Positions 6,596 to 8,004 of a stretch of 8,004 nucleotides of DNA are shown piece after piece. The position numbers were made by a program, and so were the translations under genes. The notes beneath the pieces were generated by a model. It made no database searches. It had not been told where the DNA came from and saw only the letters and a list, made by a program, of their open reading frames with translations. The stretch is from an uncultured Spongiibacteraceae bacterium (GTDB taxonomy: Bacteria > Pseudomonadota > Gammaproteobacteria > Pseudomonadales > Dasaniaceae), in NCBI GenBank assembly GCA_937969395.1, contig CALBVI010000173.1:1-8004 (forward strand). Direction: 5' to 3'. Within the stretch, counting starts at the first letter, position 1. Each line of letters begins with the position of its first letter.

Positions 6596-6624
6596 ATTAA
6601 TCATAGCGTAAGCGCTAAGCTCAA
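6596..6624 (-). promoter_or_regulatory. Possible promoter of the DUF6152-type gene
   Basis: On the minus strand TTGAGC (6624-6619), a 17-nt spacer and ATTAAT (6601-6596) give a weak sigma-70 match about 70 nt before the Shine-Dalgarno. The spacer holds the inverted repeat TAGCG-TAAG-CGCTA (6604-6617), which would suit a repressor site. Tentative. Confidence 0.25.
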
Positions 6625-6674
6625 CGACCAAACTTACATAATTGTAAATCGTGCAATCACATTAGCGCTGAGCT
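6611..6674. repeat. Direct repeat AGCGCT-N-AGCT, two copies
   Basis: AGCGCTAAGCT at 6611-6621 and AGCGCTGAGCT at 6664-6674 agree at 10 of 11 bases and start 53 nt apart, about five helical turns. Between them lies the inverted repeat TTACA-TAAT-TGTAA (6634-6647). Such spacing suits two binding sites for one regulator in the divergent region, but no regulator is recognised. Confidence 0.35.
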
Positions 6675-6802
6675 GCCCACGCGCTCACAACGTAAATTTA
6701 AGTATTAACCTAAGCCTTCGTTAACTATCAGCCCTATTCCGAGACAAAATAAAACCCGACAAAAGCCTTAATCACAGAAAAAATGATAGTGTCCCAACTA
6801 TA

Positions 6803-6816
6803 TTGATCTCGATCAT
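6803..6816 (+). promoter_or_regulatory. FNR/Anr-type box upstream of feoA
   Basis: TTGATCTCGATCAT matches the FNR consensus TTGAT-N4-ATCAA at 9 of 10 conserved bases. FNR-type regulators carry an oxygen-sensitive iron-sulfur cluster and activate genes without oxygen, and E. coli feo is a known target. The centre (6809.5) is about 60 nt upstream of the likely transcription start near 6870, a usual activator distance. Confidence 0.65.
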
Positions 6817-6834
6817 ATTTATCCCACATAGCGG

Positions 6835-6863
6835 TTCCATTTACGGATACAAACGTTTATGAT
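6835..6863 (+). promoter_or_regulatory. Candidate feoAB promoter
   Basis: TATGAT (6858-6863, 5 of 6 to TATAAT) with a 17-nt spacer from a weak -35, TTCCAT (6835-6840). A poor -35 fits an activator-dependent promoter. The start would be near 6870, leaving a leader of about 75 nt. The -10 lies inside the Fur box. TATTAT at 6885-6890 is an alternative -10. Confidence 0.4.
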
Positions 6864-6873
6864 AATCATTCCT
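6855..6873 (+). promoter_or_regulatory. Fur box upstream of feoA
   Basis: GTTTATGATAATCATTCCT matches the 19-base Fur consensus GATAATGATAATCATTATC at 14 positions, with the central ATGATAATCATT intact. It overlaps the candidate -10 and start, so iron-loaded Fur bound here should block transcription of feoAB. It lies 72 nt before the feoA start. Confidence 0.75.
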
Positions 6874-6944
6874 ATTAAGATGGCTATTATTAAGCCTTTT
6901 GTTCAATAATAACTTGGTCCAACCACACCCAATAAGAGTCAGTA

Positions 6945-7187
6945 GTGAACACAAGCAAAACATTATTCAAAGACCTCAGCGTAGGCAGTACTGCCCGTCT
7001 TGTGAGCTTCAACGAGCTCAACAAAGTTTATCGCAACCGCCTAATGAGCCTTGGACTAACACCCGGTACTGAGTTTCAAGTTAAGCACGTGGCCCCTCTT
7101 GGTGATCCGGTTGATATTCAGGTACGTGGCTTTCATTTGAGTTTGCGCTGGGAAGAAGCAGGTAATATCGAGGTTGAACAACTGTGA
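6945..7187 (+). CDS. feoA: FeoA, ferrous iron transport accessory protein
   Basis: A small cytoplasmic protein of 80 residues with an SH3-like fold that assists FeoB in ferrous iron uptake. Family features: LSVGSTARLVSF near the N-terminus, the LMSLGLTPGTEFQVKHVAP turn at about 34-52, and GDPVDIQVRGFHLSLRWEEA at about 53-72. The length is normal for FeoA. It starts at GTG 6945, with AAGAG 6 nt upstream; no ATG in frame would keep the N-terminus. Its stop overlaps the feoB start by 4 nt, so the two are translationally coupled. The FNR and Fur boxes upstream suggest the operon is on when iron is low and oxygen is scarce, which is when ferrous iron is available. Confidence 0.96.
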   Translation: MNTSKTLFKDLSVGSTARLVSFNELNKVYRNRLMSLGLTPGTEFQVKHVAPLGDPVDIQVRGFHLSLRWEEAGNIEVEQL

Positions 7188-8004
7188 GTAATGAACACAC
7201 GCTAGCCCTGATCGGCAACCCTAACAGCGGCAAGTCAACGCTATTTAATGGCCTCACCGGCGCACGGCAAAAAGTCGGTAACTGGTCTGGCGTTACCGTC
7301 GAAAAGAAAACCGGTAAGTTTAACCACGGTGAAACCCAGTTTGATGTGGTCGATCTACCGGGCACTTACTCGCTGCATGTTTCCCATGAAGACGACTCTG
7401 TTGATCAGCAGATCGCCCAGAATTTCATTCTCGACGAACCTGTTGATGTCTTGGTCAATATTATTGATGCCTCAAGCCTAGAACGCGGCCTTTATCTCAC
7501 CACTCAGTTACTAGATACCGGCGTACCGGTGGTGATTGCCCTCAATATGATGGATGTTGCTCACCAGCAAGGTGTACATATTGATCCGCAGAAACTCGCC
7601 ATGAATATTGGCGTACCGGTTATTCCGATTGTCGCGAGCCGCAAAGAAGGCCTTGATAACTTAGTCGATGTCATTATCAATCAGCTCCGCAATAGTGCTA
7701 GTGACAATGTAAGCGACGATGCAGCCGACAACGAGACTGAATACCCAGCACTTAAACCCGTTAACTTAGGTGACGAGTTTGAAAACGCTATCGATACTAT
7801 TCTCAAACAAGTTCACACCAGCGACAGTGGCGCTAGCCGTCTGCAAGCAGCCGCCATCCTCGAACGAGACGATGGTGTTTTTAGTCGCTTCCCTAAATCA
7901 ATTCAAAAAAGGTTTACCGACACGATAGTTGCGCTAGAAAACAAGCTCGATGGCAATGCCGCCGACCTACTGATCGAAGCCCGTTATCGCTGGATTGGCG
8001 AAGC
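7184..8004 (+). CDS. feoB: FeoB, ferrous iron transporter, N-terminal part (3' end outside window)
   Basis: Inner-membrane ferrous iron transporter; the first 273 codons are present, holding the cytoplasmic NFeoB region, while the membrane domain lies beyond the window. GTPase motifs: G1 GNPNSGKS at 11-18, switch I around GNWSGVTVEKK (32-42), G3 DLPG at 57-60, G4 NMMD at 121-124 (the usual FeoB form of NKxD) and G5 ASR at 151-153. From about 165 the helical guanine-dissociation-inhibitor region begins; it carries an acidic stretch (SASDNVSDDAADNE) at 171-184 that looks like a loop insertion. IEARYRWIGE at the end is the conserved run-up to the membrane domain. The GTG at 7184 overlaps feoA's stop (GTGA); the nearby ATG at 7191 is out of frame. 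A FeoC gene, if any, would lie outside the window. Confidence 0.97.
   Translation, partial: MSNEHTLALIGNPNSGKSTLFNGLTGARQKVGNWSGVTVEKKTGKFNHGETQFDVVDLPGTYSLHVSHEDDSVDQQIAQNFILDEPVDVLVNIIDASSLERGLYLTTQLLDTGVPVVIALNMMDVAHQQGVHIDPQKLAMNIGVPVIPIVASRKEGLDNLVDVIINQLRNSASDNVSDDAADNETEYPALKPVNLGDEFENAIDTILKQVHTSDSGASRLQAAAILERDDGVFSRFPKSIQKRFTDTIVALENKLDGNAADLLIEARYRWIGE

Noticed and set aside
7081..7365. Minus-strand open frame of 94 codons over feoA/feoB, and a plus-strand one at 7248-7481
   Set aside because: Both overlap the conserved GTPase motifs of FeoB in other frames and have no recognisable features.

Overview
The window looks like chromosomal DNA from a free-living, probably marine gammaproteobacterium. 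The evidence is two long TonB-dependent receptors of the kind with plug signatures such as VERVEALRGPQGTLFGR, a FecI/FecR-type surface-signalling pair, a feoAB operon preceded by enterobacterial-style FNR and Fur boxes, and moderate GC with AT-rich intergenic gaps. A more exact placement (for example the Cellvibrionales/Spongiibacteraceae neighbourhood) is a guess. I see no tRNA, rRNA, CRISPR array, insertion sequence or transposase.

Left part (1-5864, all minus strand): a cell-surface signalling locus. In transcription order it holds an ECF sigma factor of the FecI type (5828-5241), a FecR-type anti-sigma gene 5 nt downstream (5235-4163), a 239-nt regulatory gap, a 951-residue TonB-dependent receptor with the N-terminal STN signalling domain (3923-1068), a 300-nt gap, and the first 255 codons of a second TonB receptor without an STN domain (767-1, cut by the window edge). 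In the standard model, ligand binding by the STN receptor is passed through FecR in the inner membrane to the sigma factor, which then transcribes the receptor gene. The ligand cannot be told from the sequence.

The FecR gene is not one open frame. The cytoplasmic anti-sigma part and the membrane/periplasmic part lie in different frames, and the break coincides with a run of seven A's (coding strand, 4988-4982). One extra A there would restore a normal 357-residue FecR. This may be a sequencing error, a real frameshift mutation, or slippage. A 28-29-nt sequence with about 24 matching positions occurs upstream of both receptor genes and may mark joint control.

Middle (5829-6944): a 307-nt gap, a small secreted protein of the DUF6152 type on the minus strand (6516-6136), then a 428-nt divergent intergenic region. 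Right part (6945-8004, plus strand): the ferrous-iron uptake operon feoA-feoB with a 4-nt overlap; feoB is cut by the window end after 273 codons. Upstream of feoA are a near-perfect FNR/Anr box and a good Fur box, placed to give activation without oxygen and repression by iron.
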